A stretch of 34,438 nucleotides of DNA, taken from assembly GCF_000003605.2 (NCBI RefSeq), contig NW_003122409.1, positions 15,828-50,265 of the forward strand, read 5' to 3'. This DNA is from Saccoglossus kowalevskii (lineage: Eukaryota; Hemichordata; Enteropneusta; Harrimaniidae). The translations under genes were made by a program, and so were the position numbers. This document shows, in pieces, positions 21,907 to 32,125 of this stretch. How positions within the stretch are numbered: the first letter of the stretch is position 1; each line of letters begins with the position of its first letter. The notes below the pieces were generated by a model, which saw only the letters and a list, made by a program, of their open reading frames with translations, made no database searches and was not told where the DNA came from.

Positions 21907-23365
21907 TGTCAAAATCACTGCTAAATGTGATGTCGGCAGTGGTCGCGCTATCGGCAGTTGGCTCTTCCTTTTCCTCGTCAACATCTGATTTCCGATACGA
22001 GTCTGGTTCTACATTTTGAGCTTCTGTAAATCAAACAGATGAAACATGAAAATAAAAATAAACACTACCGTACATGTTTTGCAGAGAGGCAATTTCTTAT
22101 GCTGTATAAATACCAGGTGAAATAAAAATATATTAAATTAAATTTCCCAGAAATTGCGTAAAGTACGTTTTTGTTGGGTAAAAATGACAAAAGTATAATA
22201 TACTTAAAATAAAACTACACACTTACTAGGCAACTTTATAATCTTCGCATGTTGAACTCCTATACTTTACACGTACGGTGTCACTGACACTAAAATCATT
22301 TGTCTTTATTCTCGAACCGATTACATACTCTCATTTTCCTAAATCTTTTGTTGGCTGGAGCCACTCGATATTTACTGTTGTTGCCATATTATGCGAATGA
22401 GTAGAAATACTTGGAAAATTAAAGTCGGGAGCGAGTGGAGATAGATGTGGTGTCCAGTGATACTGAAGACGAGTGGTTTGTCATTCAATGTTACATCTAT
22501 TTATACCAATTCTGGCCTTTGTTTTGTATATTTTTAGATATAAATGATGATGCTTTACTACATCAATTGGGTGTTAATGACGGCACTTAAGTTGTACTTT
22601 AAACGCATAACCGACAACCCTGTGTGTCCAGACACTTTTAAGTTGTTCACAAGAAAACAATACGTGTGAAACTGAGGATTCATTTGGAAAAACACGGGTC
22701 CGTTTTTCGTCTCGAAATGCATTTTTCAATGATACAGTCACTCTGACACAAAGTCATCGATAATACTTAGAATAGAATAAATATACCCACACAAACTATG
22801 TTCAAATATATTGCTCGCACTGGGTGTGAGAGCAAAGTCAAATTCTGTTTTACGCACTTGAATTTTATCTGGACTACATGCATGCATTGCACATGTTATT
22901 GTCAAAAAAGTATCAAAACAGAATTTCGAACGCCAAAAGCCCGAATTTAAATACATGTGAGCTCGGCCAAGCGACACACTATGCAAGTATCATCAAATTC
23001 ATGCAACAGATTAGAACACTATATTGAACGTCGTGGATAAGCTACGATGTAGGACTGTCGTTGTATAGCGTACAGGCCATCATGAATATGTGAATAACAC
23101 ACATATATTGAAAACACATGCAAAGAATTTCAGAAAGACTTTTTTATTTAATTAATTCATTTATATTTTGAGGGTTGCCCGACTTTCTTTCCACTGTGTG
23201 AGCTACTGACAAATATAAACAAATCATTAAAACATCATGACCTCTAGTCGGCTACAACGGGACCTAACAATCATACAAGTCATGTCCTTTGCAAATTATT
23301 CACTTTGGGTAAAAATTCTTATTGTTCACAAAATGCCCAATTAATTTATGCACAACTCGCGGTTA

Positions 23366-23460
23366 CCGGTACGGTAAAGCAACGGCCAGTACGGTAAAGC
23401 AACGACCGGTACGGTAAAACAACGACCGGTACGGTAAAGCAACGTCCGGTACAGTAAACC
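23366..23460. repeat. 20-bp minisatellite, 4.75 copies
   Basis: Units of ccggtacggtaaagcaacga repeat head to tail with one or two changes each (for example ccagtacgg, acggtaaaac). There are no unique spacers between units, so it is a tandem array. Confidence 0.9.
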
Positions 23461-23559
23461 GAGTCAAACTCACAGGAAACTGACTGGGTGGTAAAGATCA
23501 GTTCCTTTGAAAAAGCGAGTTTACATCTCCCCGCAGTGTCATGAAATAAATCATTGTTT

Positions 23560-24130
23560 GAAGTCAGAGACGTTTTGAGCTTTGTGTGTTATATACAACT
23601 ACTTTTATCTGATTCTGCCATCATTCTGGCTGACTGTGACCAAGATGGCAGTTTGCAGAGAGGGTATGTTGTGGTTCAATGGCAAAAGTTCACCAACACC
23701 AGTAATGACAGATGCTACATTTTGACATGTAGTTGAAAGACGGGATATGACAACCAGCGAAAACTTTCTCGTCAATCTCATACTGTTATCAGTGACCTTT
23801 CCATATTCCAAGACGAAGAGATTGCAAAGTATTGCATTCACTGTTCTGCAGCATCAATTTCATGAGCAAATTGGTCTGCCCTGTCAAGTTGAGAATGACA
23901 AAAAGGTAGAGATTGTCCTCGACATACCACATCTTGCCGCTGTGAGACATAGAGACGACATTGCTCTTGTGTGTTTCAATAAATATAATCCTGCATGACA
24001 TGTACTTATGGCAGAAGTTTGCGTGTGCATCTACGTAGTGTTGAAGATGTAGAGATGATGGACTTAAGTGAGGGAAATTCAGTGATTTTAAATCTGAGTC
24101 ATGGAAAAAGATTCATTATTAGATGTACTT
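23560..24130 (+). pseudogene. Unidentified decayed coding stretch
   Basis: Plus-strand frames carry protein-like pieces: IILADCDQDGSLQRGYVVVQ, WQKFTNTSND, KTGYDNQRKLSRQSHTVIS, FQDEEIAKYCIHCSAA, VEIVLDIPHLAAVRHRDD, and finally VEDVEMMDLSEGNSVILNLS with GKRFIIRCT and a stop near 24130. Several frames are involved, so it is broken. I do not recognise the family. It lies between the two pogo copies and has the same orientation as the block at 20.4-21.1 kb, so both may come from one larger lost element. Confidence 0.3.
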
Positions 24131-25227
24131 AATATTTTGATTTTTAACAGGACCGTCATGCACAACATTAATGTAATGTCTCGTACAATACATGCTTCCT
24201 GTTATGATATTCTATTTTTGCTGTAATATAAATGTATTTTGATAATGCCCAGTTAGCTAGAAAGGCTTGCCCAGCTGCGGAATTAGAATAGACAGCATGC
24301 TAATTAATATTATTTTGTTCGTGATTGTGCAAGACTAACTTAAACACGAGTTAGTCAGTTGTCACCCAGCTCCCAACCAGTGCAGTTCACGTGGCAGCCA
24401 GCGCATGTCTCATGATAATGCCTGTCCAATTCTGTATGTGGAACTGATAGATGCAAGACAGCCTGCTGTGGTTCTATGCTGTAAAACCTACTTTATTCAA
24501 ATACCTGTGTTTCGCCAGAAAGCGTGTTTTGCTGATCTTGGTCCTTTCTCTGCATGGACGGTATGGAAGTCACGTAACATTACGGTTAGTGTCGTGCAGT
24601 TTGTATTCCCTGAGACCTCGTAGTTTGGAGCTGTAGAACTAATATTGTCGTCAACGTTGCTGTGAATGACTGTACTAGTGCTGAAACTACGCAGTACAAG
24701 TTTTGCAACTAGGTAGGATAGAGTAGGCAATTCCGAGCTGGGCTATTGTTATTATTGTAATGTATATTGCTGACCGGTTTGTGATTTATATTACTCCCGT
24801 TAATGGTTTAAGCTTATTGTATCATTAAATTAGTATTATTTTACATATTCTGGTTGTGTGCCTTTGTTTGACCTTTAGTGTTGCGTCCTGGAGTGCGGGA
24901 TATTGGCGGTCAGATTCGCGGGAGACTATCTCGTATTCCTGTTCGTATACAAACTTCCTATTCACAAGCATGGGCCAGCATGGAATGCATCTGCACGCCT
25001 GCTAGACATTAAGTATGGAGCTATATTCCACTGTGGCTGTTTGTGGTGATGTACCTCAGCTTGCAAAAGCTTGCATTGGGACATCCCACCCTATCACCTG
25101 GAATTTTTACTTATTTTTCCCCGAAATGGACAAGACGTGACAATGAGAGGTATGAATCCCAGGACCAATCATTTTGATATTGCATGTCAAACTGAGAATT
25201 GACTGATATACCGTAACATACTTTAAT

Positions 25228-25257
25228 TTCAAAAGAATAATAATAATAATAATAACG
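25228..25257. repeat. (AAT)n microsatellite
   Basis: About seven aat repeats followed by cgttattacactac. This could be the reverse-oriented tail of a LINE, but no coding sequence next to it supports that. Confidence 0.8.
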
Positions 25258-25679
25258 TTATTACACTACTATGCCATCAGAGGGCGCAGTATGGTAAATA
25301 AAATACAAATCATAAGAAAAATACAGTAGCTAGACTATAAGATAAAATTAAAAATAAAAGATGTTAAAAGCTTAATAGGAAAAACAAATTAAGGATAGTT
25401 ACAGGATTCTCCCAATGTAAAGGTGATAGCTATCATATACCCGATTTCTGTTTTGCCTTATTTAGAAACTTTGCCAGGGGTATGAAGCACGTCATTATTT
25501 TAATGAAATTATCTGTTTTATTTAGTTTATTTTTATTTATTTATTTTTTATTTATTTCAGAGAATCATGCTATAAAAGTGGCAATCTCTCTGGGGGAAGC
25601 TTTCCCAGAAGCATGTATCAGTATATAATGTCATTCACCAGCTATGTCTTAAATTAATTCATTATTTACTAAGGCAACT

Positions 25680-27115
25680 GCCTGCCGAGGTCCCTGGTGT
25701 ACCTGCGTCTGTGTATCAGACAACACCAACAGCTACAAAAACTAAATGCCCAGATGGTAGACCACCAAAGAAAGCCCATTTGGATGTTAGTGTTGAATCC
25801 ATGGACACCCAGCAGATGCTATTGATTGATACTACCAACTCGACAATAATGCAACTGACACTGGTCCATCACCACCTGTCACCCCAAAAACCAGAGGAGT
25901 ATACAAGTCCTTCAATATCAAGAAACATCAAGAAGTATACAGACAAACATTATTGCTCACAAGAAAATACAAAATCCCACTGTCACTGAAGGGCAGGAAA
26001 AAATATGACTTTGACAGTGAGCAATTTATATCTGGGGGAAAGACGACATGGTGGTGGGTGGAAAACATTTTACGATAACGAACTTGATGAACAGATTCTG
26101 TCAAGGGTTCAACAGCAAAAAGACAGGCAAATCCCAGTGACGATCGATGGTCTATGCTCTATCTGTCATCAAACCACAATTTCCAGATTTCAAGGGATCC
26201 CATGGATGGTGTCAATGATTTATGCAACGCAATGATCTTGCCTTGCAGATAAAACATCCGTTGCACAGGGATTGCCAACTGACCTAGATGCCAAGATAGA
26301 CAATTTTTTGACATTTGATTATACTGGATATAGATGAGACACTGGTATATTTTGACTTGATTCCAAATAGGACAGTTGATGTGAAAAAGGTGTGAAAACG
26401 ATGAAAGCGTGAACCACAGGAAGCGAAAAAAAAGACATCTGATGGTTGTTCTCATGGTAACGCCACACAGCGACCTTCTTCCTATGATTATTTTTAAGAG
26501 AAAACAAGACTTGAAGCTCAAGGCACGACCTGGTTTTGTTGTTACAGTGCAAGAAAAAGGTTGGATGAACGAACAACTTATGATGCAATGGGCTGATGAA
26601 ATCTTGACACTGTACACTGAACAGTGATATTCCATGTTGGTTCTGGACGCATTTCGTGCTCATATCACTGATTAATTTAAAGCATCGCCATGTCAACGTG
26701 TTGTCATTCCTGGTGGGTGCACATCGAAGTTGCAGTCATTGGATGTTTGCATTAATAAGCCATTCAAAGCCAATCTTAGGAAGTTGTGGAAACAATTTAT
26801 TAGGGATGCAGCCCAGAAAGCTGCCTAAACAGGTAAACAGATTCCAGATTAACAACAGCTGATAAGCAGACAATCGTTGACTGGATCGCCCATGCCTGGC
26901 AGAAGCTGGTAGATCAACAATCAATGGTGTTCAAGTCGTTCAACATGTGTGGTATCACCAACTCTGTTAACGGTGCAGAAGACCACCTTATAAGCAATGA
27001 GGAAATCACAGATATTTTTTCTGACCTCTTGCTTGACGACGATGACGAAGATGACTGGTTTGAGGATTTTTCTGCTGAGGAACTGGCAGAAAATATAAAT
27101 TTTTGTTGTGTCACA
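25680..27115 (+). mobile_element. Decayed pogo-type transposase, copy 2
   Basis: This is homologous to copy 1 but clearly diverged. In order: a CPDGRPPKKAHLD N-terminus (about 25748); VYKSFNIKKHQEVYRQ; RKKYDFDSEQFISGGK (about 25997); DRQIPVTIDG (about 26122); FPDFKGSHGWCQ and FMQRNDLALQ in another frame (about 26184-26250); DETLVYFDLIPN (about 26335); and TTGSEKKRHLMVVLM. Next come MIIFKRKQDLKLKARPGFVV, then VQEKGWMNEQLMMQW (about 26485-26595), LVLDAFRAHITD (about 26638), VIPGGCTSKLQSLDVCINKP (about 26704), and an acidic tail LLLDDDDEDDWFEDF (about 27031-27070). The three catalytic aspartates are recognisable. Many stops and frame changes mark it as dead. It is antisense to the Tudor gene. 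Confidence 0.88.
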
Positions 27116-27714
27116 ACACAGACGAAACGGTCCTTTTCACGGCCACCACATAATCTTCTATACCATAATCAAATATCAATGTGTAGTCTTGTAAACCAGC
27201 TCCAGAAACCAGATTTTTTCATGTTGCCATGTTTGTTTACATGTGCGGGGAGCGTGACATAAAACTTGTCGCCATGGGAACATTCTTTAAGATTAAGATG
27301 CAATGTAAATAGTAATTGACCAACCAAGATTTGTATTTATTAATTCATTCATTATTTATGTATTTTGGGCCATGGGCCTTATAGTACAAATAAAGACGTG
27401 TATATTAATCTGAATCTGACAGGTGGCCTGGTCACGTCAGATTTCTTGGGTCACAGACTAGTAACTACTACTAGTCCGAGGTCAAATTTACTAGCCATGC
27501 AAACCTTTACTGTAATCTCAAGGGGAAACGCTAAATTTATTCAATTAATACACACTTCAATCCCAGTTTTAAAACACTGAAAAAATAATAAAACAAATTG
27601 ACCACTTCAGAAACATATTTTCTATATTTATTCAAACAATAGGACCACTGACAAAAAAAAATTTTTTTACAGGGGCAAACAGATCTAGTGTTTACTGTAA
27701 CTGTGTTGTCCAAT

Positions 27715-27870
27715 CAGACTATGCAAATTGACGGTCTCTAAAGCTGGTCTCAAAAACGGTCTCATTTCTGGTCTGCGTGGCATCCGAGTCTCTAAATTGG
27801 TCTCAAATATGGTCTCAAATGGCATATTCATCTATCAGAGTCTCAAAACTTGTCTCATTTGCTGTTTAGA
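27715..27870. repeat. Degenerate ggtctcaaa short tandem repeat
   Basis: The phrases cggtctctaaagc, tggtctcaaaaa, cggtctcatttc, tggtctcaaatatg, tggtctcaaatgg and agtctcaaaac recur every 12-20 bases with irregular spacing. This is a decayed simple array without a stable period. Confidence 0.55.
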
Positions 27871-28097
27871 GGGTACTATACATACCTCAATGACCAGCAT
27901 AAGGACAATTGACGTTAACAAAAACCCACCACTGCGATACATAAATCCACCATGACACTATATGCCACATAGTATTATAGTAATATTTATGATACATAGT
28001 AACCAACGACTAACCTTTGATGGTACTAATACAACACAACCGCATCTCTAACAGAATTCTACTACTACTCCAAACAATTATACTTCATTCCACTAAC

Positions 28098-28242
28098 CTG
28101 GTACTGGAGGCATTTTCTTATTAGCAAGGTATTCTTCAATGAGTTGTTGATTAATAGATTTTGTATCATCTTTACAGTACAACTCCACATTCCATGGATT
28201 CCCTTCTTTGACAATCTTCAGGGTACATTGTTCATTCAGAAC
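28098..28242 (-). CDS. TDRD1: TDRD1-like exon: outer part of third Tudor
   Basis: This 145-bp exon (visible residues 535-582) has acceptor gttttaatag| and donor |gttagt, and is the last exon before the 15-kb intron. It reads VLNEQCTLKIVKEGNPWNVE, then LYCKDDTKSINQQLIEEYLA, the SN-like beta-strands and closing helix of an extended Tudor domain. Phase 0 at its start matches the 976-bp exon (ASK|) and phase 1 at its end matches the exon at 12888-13013. Confidence 0.92.
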
Positions 28243-28280
28243 CTATTAAAACATATATAGTTTTTGTTGTGGATCTAAAA

Positions 28281-28461
28281 CCGTAAAATCTGTATTAGAA
28301 GCCGCATCTTTAATGTAAGTCGTACCCATTCTTTTTGAACAATTGAGAACAAAAATTCACCATTCCGCATATACGTGTAGATGCTCTAATAGAAGCTGCA
28401 CCCCCTCTGTTGAATTGTACCATTTTAATAGAAGCCGCAGTTTCTAATACAGATTTTACAG
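28281..28461. mobile_element. MITE family B, copy 1
   Basis: The ends ccgtaaaatctgtattagaa and ttctaatacagattttacag are inverted repeats with 19 of 20 matches, total 181 bp. Internal phrases agatgctctaatagaagc and ccattttaatagaagccgca are shared with the copy 800 bases away in the same orientation. It lies about 40 bases from the splice acceptor of exon 28098-28242. Confidence 0.85.
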
Positions 28462-28795
28462 AACTACCTATTTATATGTACAAATGTAGTTGCTATGGAG
28501 GCGTCTGCTTCATTGCTAGATACACATCAGAAAATATGGATATGCCATATATGAACAATGAAATTATGCAAAATCGACAAGGCACAAATTTTAAACTGGT
28601 TGCTCATGTTAATTTCACGAAATGACCAATGTCTATCTCCCCTCAGTTCACCTTGAATTTTGTCTAAGAGTTCATGGTTGAGGCTGAATCAGTCGATTGC
28701 ATTTATTTAGTACATCATGATTAGTTATTCAGATAATTATAAGATAAATTCAGACAAACAAAAGAGTAAACTAAAATTATACCAAATTACAGTAT

Positions 28796-29275
28796 TTATT
28801 TATTTATTACTATTGGGAAATCAACCAACAGGGGTTAAAACAACCATATTTTCCAATTCCTTGTCTTTTTTTTTTTAAATTTATGTGCCAGACGATATTT
28901 TTTGAAAGTCATTCTTGTCTTTCCCGCAGTTTTTTCTTCTGTGCTTATTGCATGTGCATGTGTGAGAGAATTCTCCCAAACCTAATAATATGTGATTGGA
29001 AAGGCAGGGCAGACAATACTTGGAAGATTTAATACTGCCGGGAACTGAACCAAGAACCTTGCCAATGTGAACACACTAACTACCGTAAAATCTGTATTAG
29101 AAGCCGCATCCCTAATATAAGTGGCACCCATTCTTTTTGAATAATTGAGAATCTAAAATTTAACATTTCTCATATGTGTAGATGCTCTAATAGAAGCCGC
29201 ATCCCCTCTTGCTTTGTACCATTTTAATAGAAGCCGCAGTTTCTAATACAGATTTTACAGTCCTGTGCCATCATT
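28796..29275 (-). mobile_element. tRNA-like SINE carrying a MITE insertion
   Basis: On the minus strand a tRNA-like head is readable: TGGCACAGGA (an A-box-like motif near 29263-29273), then MITE B copy 2, then gttagtgtgttcacattggc and aaggttcttggttcagttcc, where GGTTCAGTTCC matches the pol III B box. A body of about 250 bases follows and ends in a (TAAA)n tail (complement of tatttatttatttatt at 28796-28811). This is the expected structure of a tRNA-derived SINE. The assignment rests on motifs only. Confidence 0.5.
29083..29260. mobile_element. MITE family B, copy 2 (inside the SINE-like element)
   Basis: The ends ccgtaaaatctgtattagaa and ttctaatacagattttacag repeat those of copy 1; length 178 bp. 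The flanks are ta on the left and tcc on the right, so a target duplication is not clear. It separates the A-box-like and B-box-like parts of the SINE and lies about 50 bases inside the intron from the donor at 29311. Confidence 0.85.
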
Positions 29276-29311
29276 CAATTTCATAATTCCTGGCAGTTTA
29301 TTGGGACTTAC

Positions 29312-30287
29312 CTTGCTAGCAAATAGCTGTATGGCATCTGTACTCCAATTGTTATTTTCTGATCTACCAGTTACACCATCAAGACTACAATGCACTGCAA
29401 GTACTGGTGTTGAAGAAATCTGAGGATCTAAACTCTGGATATCATCTACTGATACCATTCCATAGTTACCAAAATCAATAAACTGCACTCTGATCTGGTT
29501 GTTCTCAGTGGTATCCTTGACAACAGCACGATACCAGGCTTGGTCTTCACTGAACTTGGCACAGCATACGTGATCTTTCATTGGGACAAAACGAGGAGCA
29601 GACTCCTGTGGATATATGGATGCTATAGAAGACATCAAACCAGCAAGGTGTGAAACTGCTTCAAGTGTTGCTAACTGGATGTAGAAATCTTCAGGATTTG
29701 TAATATCAGTGACACATGCTGGAAACCCACCATCCATGTCGGGTAGTGATATCAGAGAAAGATCAGAGATAATCTGGACAGGGCCTCCAGGCATTGAACA
29801 ATTAGGTTTGATTTGACCTGGGGACAATTTAGATTGCGACTCGGCTGTTGGAAGTTGGGATGTAGCACCTTCGTCACTTCCAAGTGGTAAGGCAAGTTCT
29901 TTTTTCACCAGATCCTCGTTGATTGAGACTGATTTGTCATCAGGTGTGAACATCTGAACACTAAGTACATTGTCCTCTCTGCCTGTAAATTTCACCTCTA
30001 CATGGCTTCCCTCCACTTTTCCTTTGAAATAATTGATAGCATCAGGAATCCACTCTTTCGTGGTTGGTTTGATGTTGCTGAGTCTGCATCTCATTGCTTG
30101 CATCGGCAATGGAGTGAACTGCTCTTCTAGTTGGCGGAGATTGACAACATTCAATGTCTCACTGTTGCCAAAGTCAATGTAGAAAACTGTAGGAAATTCA
30201 GCAGATGACCCAATCTCTGTAACCATGGTTCGATACCAGTTGTTATCCAGTGTGAATTTTGCAGCACACATATCACCAACTTTGGGT
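29312..30287 (-). CDS. TDRD1: TDRD1-like large exon: second and third Tudor domains
   Basis: This 976-bp exon (visible residues 209-534) runs from acceptor cactttcag| to donor |gtaagt. It encodes a complete Tudor core, PKVGDMCAAKFTLDNNWYRT to FYIDFGNSETLNVVNLRQLE, then LPMQAMRCRLSN and an SN-like half ending near ELALPLG. A Ser/Pro-rich linker follows, and then the next extended Tudor domain: FPACVTDITNPEDFYIQLAT, DHVCCAKFSEDQAWYRAVV, RVQFIDFGNYGMVSVDDIQ, VLAVHCSLDG. Cage aromatics are present in both (WYR 226-228 with YIDFGN 245-250; WYR 460-462 with FIDFGN 478-483). These domains would bind symmetrically dimethylated arginines of PIWI-type partners in germ granules. Confidence 0.96.
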
Positions 30288-30632
30288 CTGAAAGTGAAGG
30301 AAAGCATGCATCCATGATGTTCGAAAAACCTGAATCTAAATCTTGCGCAAGCAGTATTAGTATCAGATTCTATTTCCGTTACACGTTATAGTGCTTCTAC
30401 ATTCGATGTAAACAAAGGTAAGTGTTTGAATGTGATGTCAATACTGTGGAATGCATCAATGTTGGCAACGTAGTTTAAAAATATTTATGTTTGAATGCTG
30501 ATACGTTTTGAAAAATTACGCTTTTTAGAGAATCCTTTTGTTTTCAGTCCTGACTGTATAATAATGAATTAATTTTACAATGTTATGACCTAAGATTATA
30601 CAAGCCAACAGTTACAGAAAGTAATAAAGCAC

Positions 30633-30845
30633 CTGAATAATCGTGGAGGCATTTTGTTATAAAAAAGATTCAAATCTTCTTGTAGATCCAGCAGCTCTCT
30701 GGCTTTATAAGCATTCTGTAACCAGAATTCGCTTGGCAAGTTGACAGACGATACAGAACAGACCATGCTCTCATCTATCTCTACGTTATCACTTTCGACC
30801 AGTAATGTAACCTCACCATTTGTAGGAGATAAATCACAATCAATC
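30633..30845 (-). CDS. TDRD1: TDRD1-like exon: N-terminal part of second Tudor
   Basis: This 213-bp exon (visible residues 138-208) has acceptor ttttatctatag| and donor |gtgctt. It reads GEVTLLVESDNVEIDESMV, then VSSVNLPSEFWLQNAYKARE and LLDLQEDLNLFYNKMPPRLF. V...V..PSEFW.Q....A..L..L...L...Y is the signature of the SN-like strand and helix before a Tudor barrel. It joins in phase to PKVGDMCAAKF in the next exon. Confidence 0.93.
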
Positions 30846-31082
30846 CTATAGATAAAACATAACAAACATAACAGCATTGCTTGTAAATAAAAGTTAAACT
30901 ACACATGGCTTGCATATACAAGAATGGGCAGATCATAGCGTAGGCTGGGGATATCAGCACATAGGTGATCACAACATAAGATGGCATACAAAAAGTAGGG
31001 AAGATGGACTACAAACGTAAGAAAAAAATCACTGGATAAGGTAGGGCAGGTCATCTATGCATACAGATTAACCATCATGATA

Positions 31083-31268
31083 TACTGTGAAATACTTTAT
31101 TTTCGCTGGAATTAATTTTCGCTGAAAAGACATTTTTGGTGTTTTGTATGGAATTTACTTTCACTGATTTTTGACGAGCTGAATGTGAAATATAGGGAAA
31201 AAAGTATATTCGCTGGATTTTATTTTCACGGAATCATCCTTTCAGCGAAAATAAAGTATTCTACAGTA
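31083..31268. mobile_element. MITE family A, copy 3
   Basis: The ends are TActgtgaaatactttattt and aaataaagtattctacagTA, with TA on both sides, total 186 bp. The order of internal motifs (ttcgctggaatt, gacgagctgaatgt, gaatcatcctttcagcg) is as in copy 1, with a short deletion near the right end. It lies in the Tudor-gene intron between exons 30633-30845 and 31782-31854. Confidence 0.87.
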
Positions 31269-31781
31269 TGCAAGTTTGATAATAATCTCGTAATTAGAAT
31301 GTATGAAAACAATTATTGAAGTTACTCATGACTTTTAATGAAACGATTCAAGAGAATTCAAAAGCAGGTGTAGCTGCACTATGTACAGCAACACTGAAAC
31401 AAACGTAATTCATGCTGTTAATTTACGTTGAATAATCTAAACCTCATAGTCAACAATATTGTTAATTTATTTATCACGTACTCTTACAAAATTTCAACCA
31501 GATTAGATTAGTTAAATTGCTCGAAATCATGACTGCACATCCTTCCCTATTTTGCTGAATGGTTTAACCCTAATTAATACCAGCCCGGTCACTTTAATAG
31601 GGTAAAACAAGCCAACAGTTCTAGTAGATATTTAAATTCATTGAAAATGTTAAACACTGAAGATAACAAAAAGTTAAATGGCATCCTCAATTGACTACAT
31701 TTACACATTCACCAAAAATGTGACAATAAAAAATAAAAAAAAAAAATTTGAAGAATGATTATCATATATAATTTCCCTTAC

Positions 31782-31854
31782 CCATTAGACTTTATTTCAT
31801 TAGATTTTCCAAGTTTAGCCTTGATAATTTCATGATGCATTCTTTTATTAGTAG
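31782..31854 (-). CDS. TDRD1: TDRD1-like small linker exon
   Basis: This 73-bp exon (visible residues 114-137) reads ATNKRMHHEIIKAKLGKSNE followed by IKSNG. The acceptor is cacttacag| and the donor |gtaagg. It is too short for an open-frame search and was found because the flanking exons are out of phase without it (phase 1 before, phase 2 after). The helical sequence closes the first visible extended Tudor domain. Confidence 0.8.
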
Positions 31855-32125
31855 CTGTAAGTGAAAAAAAAATGTTGATTATGTCTCCAGTGGATTGCAG
31901 TGGATCTATTCAGTGGACGAATATAAAGCAGTTCTGTGGATTTAGTTGTGATTGAATCACACATGGGACTCGTTGCTCAATGTTCGAAGAAAATTAATAT
32001 TCAAAGCATTTTCCATTAAGATTCGTCTGAAATGCACACCAGAAGTTGTTTAACTAGCTCTTCTGCAGTAATTTCTCAAAAATTCACTTGTAAGGCATCA
32101 AAAAACTTCTAACAAAGAAACCAGG

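Larger units (their letters stand above)
21161..22390 (-). pseudogene. Decayed coiled-coil/polyglutamine gene split by a MITE
   Basis: On the minus strand an ATG at about 22389 starts MATTVNIEWLQPTKDLGK, followed in frame by a TGA and then IKTNDFSVSDTVRVKYRSS, YKVA and a donor-like |gtaagtg. After an acceptor tttgatttacag| (about 22029) comes the acidic EAQNVEPDSYRKSDVDEEKE. MITE family A copy 2 then interrupts the frame. On its other side the same frame continues as SDLPITPPPTLPELNESILK, then a coiled-coil-like QEEMKADIINIKEQL in a shifted frame, a CAG/CAA tract, and TTNNPTPGPLPSM up to a stop near 21161. The layout (short N-terminal module, coil, Q-rich) reminds me of BEN-domain-associated proteins, but no BEN domain is visible. 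Confidence 0.45.
13014..28097 (-). other. 15-kb Tudor-gene intron filled with mobile elements
   Basis: The exon at 28098-28242 ends in phase 1 (|gttagt) and the exon at 12888-13013 begins in the complementary phase, giving MPPVPGVCPILVKS with no gap in domain order. I found no Tudor-like coding sequence in between, although small cassette exons cannot be excluded. The intron contains LINE, MITE, pogo, minisatellite and decayed-gene material listed separately. Stretches 13.9-15.9, 19.5-20.4, 22.4-23.3, 24.2-25.6 and 27.3-28.1 kb show nothing firmly identifiable. Confidence 0.7.

Noticed and set aside
23366-23460. Possible CRISPR-like array
   Set aside because: Units are contiguous without unique spacers, and the window is animal DNA.
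26159-26696. Minus-strand open frames of 158 and 125 codons
   Set aside because: They are antisense to pogo copy 2, whose plus-strand motifs (DETLVYFD, FKRKQDLKLK) are clear.
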